Shown here: positions 26,216-34,779 of the stretch, piece by piece | How positions within the stretch are numbered: the first letter of the stretch is position 1 | How the letters are laid out: the number at the start of each line of letters is the position of its first letter | From: Streptomyces taklimakanensis | GTDB taxonomy: Bacteria > Actinomycetota > Actinomycetes > Streptomycetales > Streptomycetaceae | Assembly: GCF_009709575.1 (NCBI RefSeq) | Contig: NZ_WIXO01000001.1 | Span: forward strand, 434,001-498,000 | Length of the DNA: 64,000 bases | Reading direction: 5' to 3' | The notes under the pieces: generated by a model | What the model was told of the DNA's origin: nothing | Database searches by the model: none | The model's input: only the letters and a program-made list of their open reading frames with translations | Program-made: the position numbers and the translations under genes

Positions 26216-26695
26216 GGCGGGGGCTCCTCGTGCGGTGCGGGTGCGGGTGCGGATCGGGTGGGCGGGAGAGCGGAAGGAGGGGCCGGAGGGCCCCGCACCG
26301 CACCGTACGCGGCTTCCCCGTGGCTCCTCGGCTCCGCCCCCCCCCGTTCGGGTCCGACCGAACGGGTGACTCGGCGCGGCGGTCCCGCCGGGCGCGGGGG
26401 CGACGGCTCCCGGCCGCGTCGTGATCGCCCCGCGGTCGCCCGGGGCGTACGGCACGCCGCCCACCCGGCGCACGCCTGCCCGCACGGACACGTCGATGTC
26501 GGCTCGTCCCCGAACCGCGAACCGCACCGGCACCCGGGCGAGGCGGTGTTGACGGCGCACGGGAGCGCTCCTAGCGTGCGGAACACCGCTCGCGCCCGGC
26601 GGCACGCGCCGCACCGGCGATCCCCTGGCTCCTGCGCACATCGACGTCCGCGACGTCCGGTTTCCGTCCCGCACCAGCCGATCGAGAGGAACGTC
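26216..26695. other. divergent intergenic region between the S33 and SGNH hydrolases
   Basis: 480 bases without a gene. The first 100 bases are G/T-rich with a GTGCGG-type repeat (about 26232-26252). The right part carries the SGNH promoter with an embedded LacI-type box (26549-26577). Nothing else is recognised. Confidence 0.5.
26549..26577 (+). promoter_or_regulatory. promoter TTGACG-N17-TAGCGT with CebR-like box in the spacer
   Basis: The -35 TTGACG (26549-26554) and -10 TAGCGT (26572-26577) are separated by exactly 17 bases. The spacer contains GGGAGCGCTCCT (26561-26572), 12 of 14 bases of the CebR consensus TGGGAGCGCTCCCA when flanks are included. A repressor bound here would exclude RNA polymerase from the SGNH hydrolase promoter. 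Confidence 0.7.
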
Positions 26696-28054
26696 GTGAG
26701 GTCCTCACCACGAGGTGGCAGAGCCCGTACCCACCCGAGCGTGTGGTTGGTGTCGCTCGTCGTCCTGCTCGTCTCCGCCGTGGCGGCCCCCGCCGTCGCC
26801 GCACCGGAGGGTGCCGCCGACGCCACGACGCCGCCCGGCCGCAGCGCCGTCTGGAGCGCGAGCCTCCAGGGCGTGCGCGGGACCTCGCCCGACCTGACGG
26901 TCCGCAACATCGCCCGGTCCTCGGTGGCGGCCTCCTCGTTGCGGGTGCGCGTCGGCAACCCCTACGGCGATCGCCCCGCGACGTTCCGCTCGGCGACGAT
27001 CGGACTGCAACTGCGGGTCGGCGAGGCCGATCTCGTCCCCGGCTCCCTGCGCACCCTCACCTTCGAGGGCCGCCGGCAGGTCACCGTGCCCCCGGGCGGC
27101 CACGCCTACAGCGATCCGGTGCCGCTGCGCGTGGCGGCCCAACGGAACCTCGCGATCAGCCTGTACGCGCCGAACGCGCCGGTCAACGACCACTCCTTCC
27201 CGCCGCCCACACCGAATCCGCCCGCCAGTTTCCTCTCGCTGGACGGCGACCACACCCGTGACACCGGCGACGCCGCCTTCCCGGAGGAGGACCGGGGTCT
27301 GTCGGCCGAGCCGGGCTACCATCCGGGGCAGTTGTGGTGGGTGGAGGTCGTCGACGGCCGGACGGCCGCCGCGGGCACCATCGTGGCGCTGGGCGACTCC
27401 AACACCACCGGCCACGCGGCGACGGGAGGCGGCGACCGGTGGACCGACCTGCTGGCGCGACGGATCAACGCCCTGCCGCCGGGCCGGCAACTGGCCGTCG
27501 CCAACGCCGGGATCTCCGGCAACACCGTCAGCCGCCAGACCAACCCCTACGACCCCACCGGTCACTGCTGCGGCCCTCCGGCACCCGACCGGCTGGACCG
27601 CGACGCCCTCGACCTGGCCGGGGTGCGCCACCTGGTCCTGCTGGAGGGCACCAACGACCTCGGCGGCGGCGAGTTCGCACCGCCCGCGCCGGCCTCGCGG
27701 GTGATCGACGCCATGCGGGAGATCGTCCGGCGGGCCCACGCCCGCGGGGTGCGGGTCGTCGGCGCCACCCTGATGCCCATGTGCAACGCGGCCGGCGGCG
27801 CCAAGGAGGCCAACCGGCTGGCGGTGAACGACTTCGTCCGCACCGGCGGGCTGTTCGACGGCGTCGTCGACTTCGACGCCGCCGTCCGGGACCCGGCCGA
27901 TCCGACCCGGATCCGCGCCGCCTACCGCTCCGACTGCTACCACCCCAACGCGGCCGGGCACGCGGCGATGGCCGAGGCCGTCGACCTGGCCCTGTTCGGG
28001 CTCGGCGGCACGGGCCTCCGGGACGACCGCCGGGGCGACCGTCCCGCCGCCTGA
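26696..28054 (+). CDS. secreted SGNH/GDSL-family esterase
   Basis: A 452-residue exported hydrolase. The signal peptide spans about residues 1-38 (core VWLVSLVVLLVSAVAAPAVA). A beta-rich domain of about 170 residues follows, then the SGNH core with block I GDSNTTG (nucleophile Ser), block II Gly in NAGISGN, block III EGTNDLGGG and block V SDCYHPN (Asp-x-x-His). Enzymes of this kind deacylate polysaccharides, lipids or other esters. The GTG at 26696 has GAGAGGAACG upstream; much longer open sequence before it is non-coding. A CebR-like box inside its promoter suggests induction with cellulose, so a carbohydrate-esterase role is plausible but unproven. Confidence 0.87.
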   Translation: MRSSPRGGRARTHPSVWLVSLVVLLVSAVAAPAVAAPEGAADATTPPGRSAVWSASLQGVRGTSPDLTVRNIARSSVAASSLRVRVGNPYGDRPATFRSATIGLQLRVGEADLVPGSLRTLTFEGRRQVTVPPGGHAYSDPVPLRVAAQRNLAISLYAPNAPVNDHSFPPPTPNPPASFLSLDGDHTRDTGDAAFPEEDRGLSAEPGYHPGQLWWVEVVDGRTAAAGTIVALGDSNTTGHAATGGGDRWTDLLARRINALPPGRQLAVANAGISGNTVSRQTNPYDPTGHCCGPPAPDRLDRDALDLAGVRHLVLLEGTNDLGGGEFAPPAPASRVIDAMREIVRRAHARGVRVVGATLMPMCNAAGGAKEANRLAVNDFVRTGGLFDGVVDFDAAVRDPADPTRIRAAYRSDCYHPNAAGHAAMAEAVDLALFGLGGTGLRDDRRGDRPAA

Positions 28055-28099
28055 TCCCCCGCGGTCCGGGCGTGACCGGCGGGCCGGCGTTCCGCCGTG

Positions 28100-28909
28100 T
28101 CAGGTGCGCAGGTGGGAGGCGCCGTTGAGGTCCAGCACCGTGCCCGAGCTCCACTCCGCCTGCGGGGACGCCAACCACAGCACCGCCGCCGCGACCTCCC
28201 GCGGTGTGGCGACCCGCCCGTAGGGGCTCTGGGCGCGGATCGCCTCGCCCTCGGGTCCGGTCAGGCGGTGGGCGACGCGCTCGGTCCCGATGAACCCCGG
28301 CGCCACGGAGGTGACGGCGATGCCGTGCGGGGCGAGGGCCACCGCGAGGGACTGGCCGAGCGCGTGCACCGCCGCCTTGGTGGCACCGTAGGCGGGGTGG
28401 TCGGGTTCGCCACGGAACGCGCCCCGAGAACCGATGTTGACGACGCGTCCCCCGGTGCCCTGGTCGATCATGTGGCGGGCGACGGCGTGGGTGAGGTTCG
28501 CGGTGCCCAGGAGGTTGACGTCCACGTGCCGCCGCCAGGCGGCACACCAGTCGGCGTGGGAGGTGTCGACGGGCGGGTGCGGGGTGTTGACCGCGGCGTT
28601 GTTCACCAGGACGTCCAGGCCGCCCAACGCCTCGGCGGCGGCATCCGCCAGTTCGGCGGTCCGACGGGGGTCGGCCAGGTCCGCGCCGAGCAGCACGTGG
28701 CCGTCGCCGGACAACCCCGCCAGCGTGGCCTCGGCGTCCTGTCGGCGGCTGTTGTGGTGGACGGCCACCCGGTCGCCGTTGGCGGCGAACGCCTCGGCCA
28801 GCGCCCGGCCCAGCCCCCGGGAGGCGCCGGTGACCAGCACGCGCCGTCCGGTGGCGGGGAACTTCGGAAGGTCGGCGGACGGTGTGCGGGCCTGCTCGGA
28901 CTGCGGCAC
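28100..28909 (-). CDS. short-chain dehydrogenase/reductase (SDR), 269 aa
   Basis: A classical SDR with an NAD(P)-binding Rossmann fold. The cofactor loop is VLVTGASRGLGRALAEAF, the NNAAVN motif follows DVLVNNA, the catalytic Ser lies in VVNIGSRGAF, and the active Tyr and Lys are in AYGATKAAV. C-terminal PGFIGTERV closes the substrate pocket. The GTG at 28909 is preferred because GGAG lies seven bases upstream; an ATG at 28948 would add 13 residues without a ribosome site. The substrate is unknown. It is a single gene, convergent with the SGNH esterase. Confidence 0.87.
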   Translation of the reverse strand: MPQSEQARTPSADLPKFPATGRRVLVTGASRGLGRALAEAFAANGDRVAVHHNSRRQDAEATLAGLSGDGHVLLGADLADPRRTAELADAAAEALGGLDVLVNNAAVNTPHPPVDTSHADWCAAWRRHVDVNLLGTANLTHAVARHMIDQGTGGRVVNIGSRGAFRGEPDHPAYGATKAAVHALGQSLAVALAPHGIAVTSVAPGFIGTERVAHRLTGPEGEAIRAQSPYGRVATPREVAAAVLWLASPQAEWSSGTVLDLNGASHLRT

Positions 28910-29091
28910 GGCGGGACTCCTCACGGTGGGCGGCACGGACGCCCTCACCCTAATCCGGGTGCGTGGACCGGACCCGTTCGGCGAGAACGCGCGGCATGAC
29001 GGGCGACTGGTGCCGCATCAGGCAACGTTCGCCTCGTAGTTGGGGACGTGGTTCACGCCGTGGGTCCCTCTGTGTCTGCCAGAATCGGCGG

Positions 29092-29463
29092 ATGCTGAGC
29101 ATCGGAACGATCGTGATGGGAGCCGCTGATGTGCGGCGGGCCGCGGAGTTCTGGAGTCGGGCACTGGGCTATGTCCCGCGCGATGGTGAGGTGAAGGACG
29201 ACTGGGCGGTACTGGTGCCGGCCGACGGCTCCGGTGCCGCACTGGCCCTCGACCTCAGTACCACGCCCGTGCAGGAACACCCGAGGATCCACCTCGACCT
29301 CTATGCCGGCGACGCCGCCGATCAGCAAGCCGAAGTGGCGCGACTGATTTCCCTGGGCGCTGAACGCGTCGACTGGGACTTCTATCCGGACGACGCCGAC
29401 TTCGTCGTACTCGCCGACCCCGAGGGCAACCGCTTCTGCGTCATCGACACCAGTCACAGCTGA
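29092..29463 (+). CDS. VOC-family (glyoxalase/bleomycin-resistance fold) protein
   Basis: A 123-residue protein of the vicinal oxygen chelate superfamily, two beta-alpha-beta-beta-beta units. The N-terminal unit begins IGTIVMGAADVRRAAEFWSR, the centre has HPRIHLDLYAG, and the C-terminal unit ends FVVLADPEGNRFCVIDT, the usual DPEGNxF signature. Metal ligand positions are partly conserved (His near residue 63, Glu in DPEGN). Members include glyoxalases, dioxygenases and drug-binding proteins; no specific role can be given. The ATG at 29092 follows GAATCGGCGG. Just downstream lies an IS630 remnant. Confidence 0.85.
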   Translation: MLSIGTIVMGAADVRRAAEFWSRALGYVPRDGEVKDDWAVLVPADGSGAALALDLSTTPVQEHPRIHLDLYAGDAADQQAEVARLISLGAERVDWDFYPDDADFVVLADPEGNRFCVIDTSHS

Positions 29464-29503
29464 CGGACACGGGGGGCTCGGACGGCGGAACGCGTGCGGG
29501 TGC

Positions 29504-29898
29504 GGAGAGATCGACGGCGACGAAGGGCGGCTGCTGCTGCGGATCGTCCGCCGCGGCATCGGGTCGGTGGTGACCTGGCGCCGAGCCCGGATGGTGCTGC
29601 TGTCCGTGCAGGGCATGGCGGTGGCGAAGATCGCTCAGGTCACGTTCACCAGCGCTGACCGGGTCCGGGATGTGATCCACAACTTCAACGCCGACGGCTT
29701 CGACTCCCTCTACCCGAAAGTACAAGGGCGGACGGCCGAAGACCTTCGCACTGCCCGAGCGCCGCGAGATCAAGAAGATCGCGAAGTCCAGGCCGGCCGA
29801 GCACGGACTGCCGTTCTCGGCCTGGAGCCTGACCAAACTGGCGGACTTCTTGGTCGCCGAGAGGGTGGTCGACGACATCGGCCACGAGGGCCTGCGCA
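29504..29898 (+). pseudogene. IS630-family transposase remnant with frameshift
   Basis: The N-terminal helix-turn-helix part of an IS630/Tc1-mariner-type transposase is readable in two frames. The first gives GSVVTWRRARMVLLSVQGMA, AKIAQVTFTSADRVRDVIHN and FNADGFDSLYPK. One extra base in the AAA run near 29716-29719 shifts it. The second frame continues KGGRPKTFALPERREIKKIA, LPFSAWSLTKLADFLVAER and VDDIGHEGLR. Resemblance stops abruptly about 29898, so the catalytic DDE half is missing. Terminal inverted repeats and target duplications were not found. It is a dead fragment, probably left after a deletion. Confidence 0.82.
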
Positions 29899-30229
29899 TG
29901 GTGTCGATCTTCGCACCGGGTGCCACCGTGTGGCCCGACCGGTTCCCCTGCCGGAGCCCGACCGCCGGCTCGCCCGTGTCGCACCCGCGCGACGCGCGAC
30001 TTCCCGCGGGAGCGGGCCGCACGCGGTGTCCTGCCGTGGGCACGGCTGTGGCGCGAGGGCCACGGCGAAGTGTGGCGGCGCGACGCGGAGTACGTCGAGG
30101 AGCGCGAGCGGTCGTGGCTGGACGCGCTCCTCGACAACCGGGTCGGACGACCGCCGGGCCGCGGACGGCCGGGACGTCCGGTCCGACAATCCGGTTGCCG
30201 ATCCGCCTCGGGGCGGGGACGCTTCCACC
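29899..30229. other. degenerate stretch between the IS630 remnant and the second SDR
   Basis: About 330 bases with no intact gene. One plus-strand frame at roughly 29990-30145 has coding character, with GVLPWARLWREGHGEVWRRD followed by a charged helix ending WLDALLDN. I do not recognise the family and there is no start codon with a ribosome site. It may be the 3' end of a gene cut by the IS event. Confidence 0.4.
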
Positions 30230-31033
30230 GTGATCGACACCGGACTGAACGGACGGATCGTGCTCGTCACCGGCGCCGGGGCGGGCATCGGAGCGGCCAT
30301 CGCCCGCGCGTTCGCCGCGCAGGGGGCACGGGTGGCGGTGCACCACGTGGCGAACCGGGCCCCCGCCCCGGTCGGGGTGCGCTGGGAGCACGCCGCCCCG
30401 GACGCGGCGGCGGTCGACGCGCTGGTCTCGGAGTTGGGCGGGGCGGTGGCGGTCTCCGCCGACCTGGCCTCGCCCGACGCGGCGGCACGACTCTTCGACG
30501 AAGTGGTGGAACGGCTGGGACCGGTCGACGTCCTGGTGAACAACGCCGCGCACTGCGAGAGCCCGGACACCCTCGACGCCCTCACCGCCGAGGGGCTGGA
30601 GCGCCACTACCGGGTGAACTCCGTCGCACCGGCCCTGCTCACCGCCGAGTTGGCGCGCCGTGCGCGCGGACGGGACGCGGCGGGGGACGGGGACGGCACG
30701 CCCCCGTGCGTGGTGAACGTCTCCACCGACGCGGCGCGGGCCTTCCCCTCGCAGATCGGGTACGGCACCTCCAAGGCTGCGTTGGAGGCGTTCACTCGGG
30801 CCGCGGCGCTGGATCTGGCCGCCTCGGGGATCAGGGTCAACGCGGTGGCTCCGGGGCCGGTGCAGACGGGGTGGATCGAAGCGGACCGGATCGAGGAGGT
30901 GCGGGCGGTCGTCCCCATGGGGCGCGTCGGAGAACCGGAGGACATCGCCGACGCGGTGGTGTTCCTCGCCTCCCGGCAGGCCCGCTGGATCACCGGGCAG
31001 GTCCTCCAGGTGGCCGGGGGACACGCTCTGTGA
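30230..31033 (+). CDS. short-chain dehydrogenase/reductase (SDR), 267 aa
   Basis: A second classical SDR. The cofactor loop is LVTGAGAGIGAAIARAF, VDVLVNNAAH follows, the active-site Tyr and Lys are in GYGTSKAALEAF, and VNAVAPGPVQTGW forms the C-terminal pocket. The last residues, [14 protein letters not shown], are typical of FabG-like reductases. The GTG at 30230 is the best-placed start; only weak purine-rich sequence precedes it. It is unlike the SDR at 28.1 kb in substrate loop, so the two are not recent duplicates. The upstream region is degenerate, so its promoter may have been reorganised by the IS event. Confidence 0.85.
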   Translation: MIDTGLNGRIVLVTGAGAGIGAAIARAFAAQGARVAVHHVANRAPAPVGVRWEHAAPDAAAVDALVSELGGAVAVSADLASPDAAARLFDEVVERLGPVDVLVNNAAHCESPDTLDALTAEGLERHYRVNSVAPALLTAELARRARGRDAAGDGDGTPPCVVNVSTDAARAFPSQIGYGTSKAALEAFTRAAALDLAASGIRVNAVAPGPVQTGWIEADRIEEVRAVVPMGRVGEPEDIADAVVFLASRQARWITGQVLQVAGGHAL

Positions 31034-31062
31034 GCCCACTCCCTCACCAATTGAGTCTTGGC

Positions 31063-31091
31063 TTGTCAACTTCCCTGCCGCTGGATATATA
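31063..31091 (+). promoter_or_regulatory. sigma-70-type promoter TTGTCA-N17-TATATA
   Basis: The -35 TTGTCA (31063-31068) and -10 TATATA (31086-31091) are exactly 17 bases apart, close to the HrdB consensus and striking for their A+T content. It lies about 50 bases before the Shine-Dalgarno of the 59-residue membrane protein. Confidence 0.8.
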
Positions 31092-31151
31092 AGAGGCATC
31101 GGAATCGAACACTCTCGGTGGATCCGAAGGCTCCGGAAAGGAGAGACGTCG

Positions 31152-31331
31152 GTGGCCGCGATGGTGTGGCTGCTCATCCCGTTCATCACCGGCATAGGCG
31201 CCGTCACCTGGGCCGTGTACGCCCAACGTCCTCGCCGCGGCGACCTGTGGGACACCTCCACGCGCCATGCGCGCATGCGCGACGCACTCGGCCGCTCCCT
31301 CACCGAACGGAGCGGTCTCCAACCACGCTGA
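31152..31331 (+). CDS. small membrane protein, 59 aa
   Basis: A small gene. GTG at 31152 follows a very good AAGGAG Shine-Dalgarno (31138-31143). The product has one hydrophobic segment, VWLLIPFITGIGAVTWAVYA (residues about 5-24), and a basic C-terminal tail of about 35 residues with RHARMRDALGRSL. With a positive-inside tail, the N-terminus should face out. It has a strong promoter upstream and a possible hairpin about 31345-31375 before the MFS gene. I do not know a function; similar single-span basic proteins are frequent in streptomycetes. Confidence 0.75.
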   Translation: MAAMVWLLIPFITGIGAVTWAVYAQRPRRGDLWDTSTRHARMRDALGRSLTERSGLQPR

Positions 31332-31531
31332 CCGCGGCGGCCTTCGGTGGCGGCGGAGCGACACCGTCGCCACCGGGCCCCTTCTCCGGCCTCCTCCGGT
31401 CTCCCTCGGCCTCTCTCGACCTCCCCGGGCTCCGCCCCGCCCCACGGCCACGTGTGGATCACCCGCGGCAGGGAAATCGTGAGAAGCGCGCCGAGGCGCA
31501 CCCCCTCGGCCCCACGCCGGAGGGAGTGGTG

Positions 31532-33022
31532 ATGACGAGCGACAACCCCATGGACACGGCCGCCAAAACGGGCGCGGTCACGACGTCCGTACCGGCCCGA
31601 CTCGACCGGCTGCCGTGGTCGCGCTGGCACTGGATGATCGTGATCGGTCTGGGCACGGTGTGGATTCTCGACGGCCTGGAGGTCACGGTCGTCGGCAACA
31701 TCGCCGGACGGCTGGCGGAGGAAGGCAGTGGTCTGCCCATCACCTCCGCGCAGGTCACGGGCATCGCCGCCGCGCTCTACGTGGCGGGCGCCTGCTCGGG
31801 CGCCCTGTTCTTCGGATGGTTGACCGACCGCTACGGCCGCAAGAAGCTCTTCATCATCACGTTGGCCGTCTACCTGGGCGCCACCGCCCTGACCGCGCTG
31901 TCCTTCTCCAGTTGGTGGTTCTTCGCCTGCCGTTTCCTGACCGGCTTCGGCATCGGCGGTGAGTACGCCGCCATCAACTCCGCGATCGACGAGCTGATCC
32001 CGTCCAAGTACCGCGGCCGCATCGACCTGATCATCAACGGCAGCTTCTGGCTGGGCGCGGTGGGCGGTTCGCTGCTGTCCATCGTCATGCTGGACACCGA
32101 CATCTTCGCCATCGACGTCGGCTGGCGGCTGACCTTCGCCCTCGGTGTCGTCTTCGGCCTGGCCATCCTGCTGGTGCGCCGCCACGTGCCCGAGAGCCCG
32201 CGCTGGCAGTTCATCCACGGACAGGGCGAGAAGGCCGAGGCGCTGGTGGACCGGGTCGAGGAGGAGATCCGCGAGGAGAAGGGCGTCGGGGAGCTCCCCC
32301 CACCCGCCGGCGAGATCACCATCCACACCCGCAGGAGCATCGGCTTCGGGCTGATCGCCCGCACGGTCTTCTCCCACTACCGCAAGCGCGCCGTCCTGGG
32401 GCTGTCGCTCTTCATCGGCCAGGCGTTCCTCTACAACGCCATCACCTTCGGCTTCGGCGCCATCCTGACCACGTTCTTCGCCGTGCCGACCGGCTCGACC
32501 GGCTACTACTTCGCCGTCATCGCCGTCGGCAACTTCTTCGGCCCGCTGCTGTTGGGGCGGTTCTTCGACACCGTGGGCCGCCGTCCCATGATCTCCGGCA
32601 CCTACATCCTCTCCGGGCTGCTGTTGTTCGGCACCGCGTGGCTGTTCGGCAACGGCCATCTGACGGCCACCACGCTCACGGCGTGCTGGTGCGTGGTGCT
32701 GTTCTTCGCCTCGGCCGGGGCCAGCTCGGCGTATCTGACGGTCAGCGAGGTCTTCCCGATGGAGACCCGGGCGATGGCGATCGCCTTCTTCTACGCCATC
32801 GGCACGGCCGCGGGCGGCATCAGCGGTCCGCTGATCTTCGCCAAGCTCACCGAGTCCGGTGTGGTCGCCGACACCGTGCTGGCCTTCCGGATCGGCGCGT
32901 CCCTGATGACCCTGGCCGGTCTGGTGGCGTTCTTCCTCGCCGTGCGGGCCGAGCGGCGGTCGCTGGAGGACATCGCGGTGCCGCTGTCGGCGCAGTTGTC
33001 GCAGGCTCCGGGCGAGCGCTGA
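31532..33022 (+). CDS. MFS transporter (metabolite:H+ symporter / sugar-porter type)
   Basis: A 496-residue major facilitator with twelve predicted spans. The loop 2-3 motif is FFGWLTDRYGRKKLFI, and a second copy between spans 8 and 9 is LGRFFDTVGRRPM. The DGLEVTVVG stretch in span 1 and RFLTGFGIGGEYAAINS in span 4 resemble aromatic-acid or niacin-type and sugar-porter-type symporters. The central cytoplasmic loop carries PESPRWQFIHGQGEKAEAL. The ATG at 31532 follows GGAGGGAGTG. No metabolic gene next to it reveals the substrate. Confidence 0.88.
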   Translation: MTSDNPMDTAAKTGAVTTSVPARLDRLPWSRWHWMIVIGLGTVWILDGLEVTVVGNIAGRLAEEGSGLPITSAQVTGIAAALYVAGACSGALFFGWLTDRYGRKKLFIITLAVYLGATALTALSFSSWWFFACRFLTGFGIGGEYAAINSAIDELIPSKYRGRIDLIINGSFWLGAVGGSLLSIVMLDTDIFAIDVGWRLTFALGVVFGLAILLVRRHVPESPRWQFIHGQGEKAEALVDRVEEEIREEKGVGELPPPAGEITIHTRRSIGFGLIARTVFSHYRKRAVLGLSLFIGQAFLYNAITFGFGAILTTFFAVPTGSTGYYFAVIAVGNFFGPLLLGRFFDTVGRRPMISGTYILSGLLLFGTAWLFGNGHLTATTLTACWCVVLFFASAGASSAYLTVSEVFPMETRAMAIAFFYAIGTAAGGISGPLIFAKLTESGVVADTVLAFRIGASLMTLAGLVAFFLAVRAERRSLEDIAVPLSAQLSQAPGER

Positions 33023-33045
33023 CCGCCGGCGCGGAAGCCGGGGCG

Positions 33046-33082
33046 AAGGCGCGGGATCGGGAGGTTCCCGGTCCCGCGCCTT
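33046..33082. terminator. bidirectional hairpin between the MFS and F420-type oxidoreductase genes
   Basis: Arms of 17 bases (33046-33062 and 33066-33082) pair with one mismatch around a three-base loop. It lies between convergent genes. Confidence 0.7.
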
Positions 33083-33106
33083 CCGTCCCGCCGTGTGGTC
33101 GTCCGC

Positions 33107-34087
33107 TCAGGAGCCGCCTCCGCCCGCCGGTTCCAGGGCCCGGAGCCGACCGTCCAGTTCTCCGGAGTAGAAGTCCAGGAACCCGTCGGGGTCCGGCCCG
33201 GCGTTCATCAGCACCAGCCGGTCGAAACCCGCGTCGGCGTACTGCCGAGCCATCTCCACGTACCGCTCCGGATCGGAGCCGCAGGCGAAGTTCTCCAGCA
33301 TGTCCTCCTCCCGGACGGTGGTGGTGGCCGCCGCGAAGTTGACGGGGTTGGGCAGTTCGCTCATGACCTTCCAGCCGGTCACCGCCCACCGCGTGGTCTC
33401 CAGGGCGGCCCGTGCCGCGGTGCGCTCGTCGGGTGCCCAGGCCGTGGGCACCTCGGCGTAGCCGGGACCGCTGCCGCCGGCCTCCCGGTAGTGCCGCACG
33501 ATCTCCGGCTTCGGCTCGGTGGCGAACAGTCCGTCGCCCAGTTCGGCGGCGATCCGCGCCGAGGGCGGGCCGCTGGCGGCCACCGCGATCGGCGGCGGCT
33601 CGTCGGGGAGGTCGAAGACCCTGGCGTCCTCCAACCGCAGGTGCTTGCCCTCGTAGGAACGGTAGCCGCCGCGCCACAGCAGCCGGATGATCTCCAGCGC
33701 CTCGCGGAACATCTCGTGGCGCAGGCTCACGTCGGGGAAACCACGGCCGACGACGTGCTCGTTGAGGCGCTCACCGGAGCCGACGCCCAACACGAACCGC
33801 CCTTCGGAGACCAGGGCGAGCGTCGCCGCGGCCTGGGCGATGATCGCCGGGTGGTAGCGCACGGTGGGGCAGGTCACACCGGTCGCCAGACCGATGCGTT
33901 CGGTCTTCGCGGCGATGGTGCCCAGGACCGTCCAGGCGAACGGCGAGTGGCCCTGGTTGTCCAGCCACGGGTGGTAGTGGTCGCTGATCTCCACGAAGTC
34001 GAAACCGGCCCGCTCCGCGAGCACCGCCTGCCGGACGAGTTCGGCGGGGCCGAACGCCTCCGCCGCCAGTTTGTAGCCGATCTGCAT
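33107..34087 (-). CDS. LLM-class F420-dependent oxidoreductase
   Basis: A 326-residue luciferase-like monooxygenase-fold enzyme of the F420-dependent class (TIGR03557-like, related to F420-dependent glucose-6-phosphate dehydrogenase). The barrel begins IGYKLAAEAFGPAELVRQAV; ISDHYHPWLDNQGHSPFAW is the conserved His-containing loop, and GVTCPTVRYHPAIIAQAAAT and LGVGSGERLNEH complete the cofactor site. F420 is a deazaflavin used widely in actinobacteria. The ATG at 34087 has GAGGAACAG just upstream. The substrate is unknown. It is a single gene facing the MFS gene. Confidence 0.87.
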   Translation of the reverse strand: MQIGYKLAAEAFGPAELVRQAVLAERAGFDFVEISDHYHPWLDNQGHSPFAWTVLGTIAAKTERIGLATGVTCPTVRYHPAIIAQAAATLALVSEGRFVLGVGSGERLNEHVVGRGFPDVSLRHEMFREALEIIRLLWRGGYRSYEGKHLRLEDARVFDLPDEPPPIAVAASGPPSARIAAELGDGLFATEPKPEIVRHYREAGGSGPGYAEVPTAWAPDERTAARAALETTRWAVTGWKVMSELPNPVNFAAATTTVREEDMLENFACGSDPERYVEMARQYADAGFDRLVLMNAGPDPDGFLDFYSGELDGRLRALEPAGGGGS

Positions 34088-34323
34088 CTGTTCCTCGCTG
34101 CCCGTTCCACTGTTCCGGCGGGTTTCCGCCGCTCGCCGTGGAGTGCCCGGCGCGAACAAGGTGAAACGGGGTGCTCGGGAGGTTCGCGGGCCGCGGGCGC
34201 GGGGACACCCGGTCGGAGGGCGGTGGACGCCGCGCCGCTCCGCCGCCCCGCGGGCGGCCGTACGGGTGGCGGACCGGAACCGCCGCCCCGCACGGCCGTG
34301 GAGTCACCCGGAACGGAGCGCGC

Positions 34324-34779
34324 TCACAGGTCGAACTCGTGGGGCGGCAGGTCGAGCGCCTGGCAGGCCTCGCCGACGACGGACCGCTCCATGAGGTCGA
34401 AGTGGCCGTCCGCGCCACCGATGACGATGCCGATCCGGATGACGGCGCGGGCCTCGACGGGTTTCCTCCGTGCCTTGGATATCTCCCGCAGGGCCTCGGC
34501 CCTGGCGAGGTCGAAGTCGGCCACGAGCCGGTCCAGCCAGCCTTCGAAGCGCTCCAGCAGCTCGTCGGCGGGAAAGTTGGCCAGCACCTCGTTGTGTTCG
34601 ATGAGATAGGCGACGCGGCGCCGTTCGGCCGGATCGACCTGTCCGTCCGCCGCCGCGACGAGAGCGCACATCGCCATGCTCGCGTCGCGGAAGGCACCGC
34701 TTCTGAGTTCGTTCCTCCGCTCCTCCAACTGCGCCTGCATCGTCTGTGCGGATTCCTTGAGGCGGTCCCACAGGGCCAT
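34324..34779 (-). CDS. TerB-family (tellurite-resistance-like) helical protein
   Basis: A 151-residue all-helical TerB-like protein. It contains the acidic metal-site motif AAADGQVDPAERRRV in the first repeat and GGADGHFDLMERSVV in the second, together a pseudo-twofold TerB fold. In ter operons TerB works with TerC/D at the membrane; here it stands alone, so a tellurite role is not implied. The ATG at 34779 follows a GGAG-type ribosome site 9 bases upstream. A TATCCT hexamer (minus strand, 34894-34899) may be its -10. Confidence 0.85.
   Translation of the reverse strand: MALWDRLKESAQTMQAQLEERRNELRSGAFRDASMAMCALVAAADGQVDPAERRRVAYLIEHNEVLANFPADELLERFEGWLDRLVADFDLARAEALREISKARRKPVEARAVIRIGIVIGGADGHFDLMERSVVGEACQALDLPPHEFDL

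Noticed and set aside
24773..28054. A 1093-codon plus-strand open frame running into the SGNH esterase
   Set aside because: Only the part from 26696 has a ribosome site, signal peptide and family motifs. The upstream part is antisense to the S33 hydrolase and has shadow composition.
29567..31033. Reading the IS630 fragment and the second SDR as one fusion protein
   Set aside because: They share a frame by chance. The IS part is frameshifted and truncated, and the SDR has its own start at 30230.
29441..32659. A 1072-codon minus-strand open frame opposite the SDR and MFS genes
   Set aside because: No motif, no ribosome site, and the plus strand holds clear genes.
34324..34779. A tellurite-resistance operon
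   Set aside because: The TerB-like gene stands alone, without TerC, TerD or TerZ partners.
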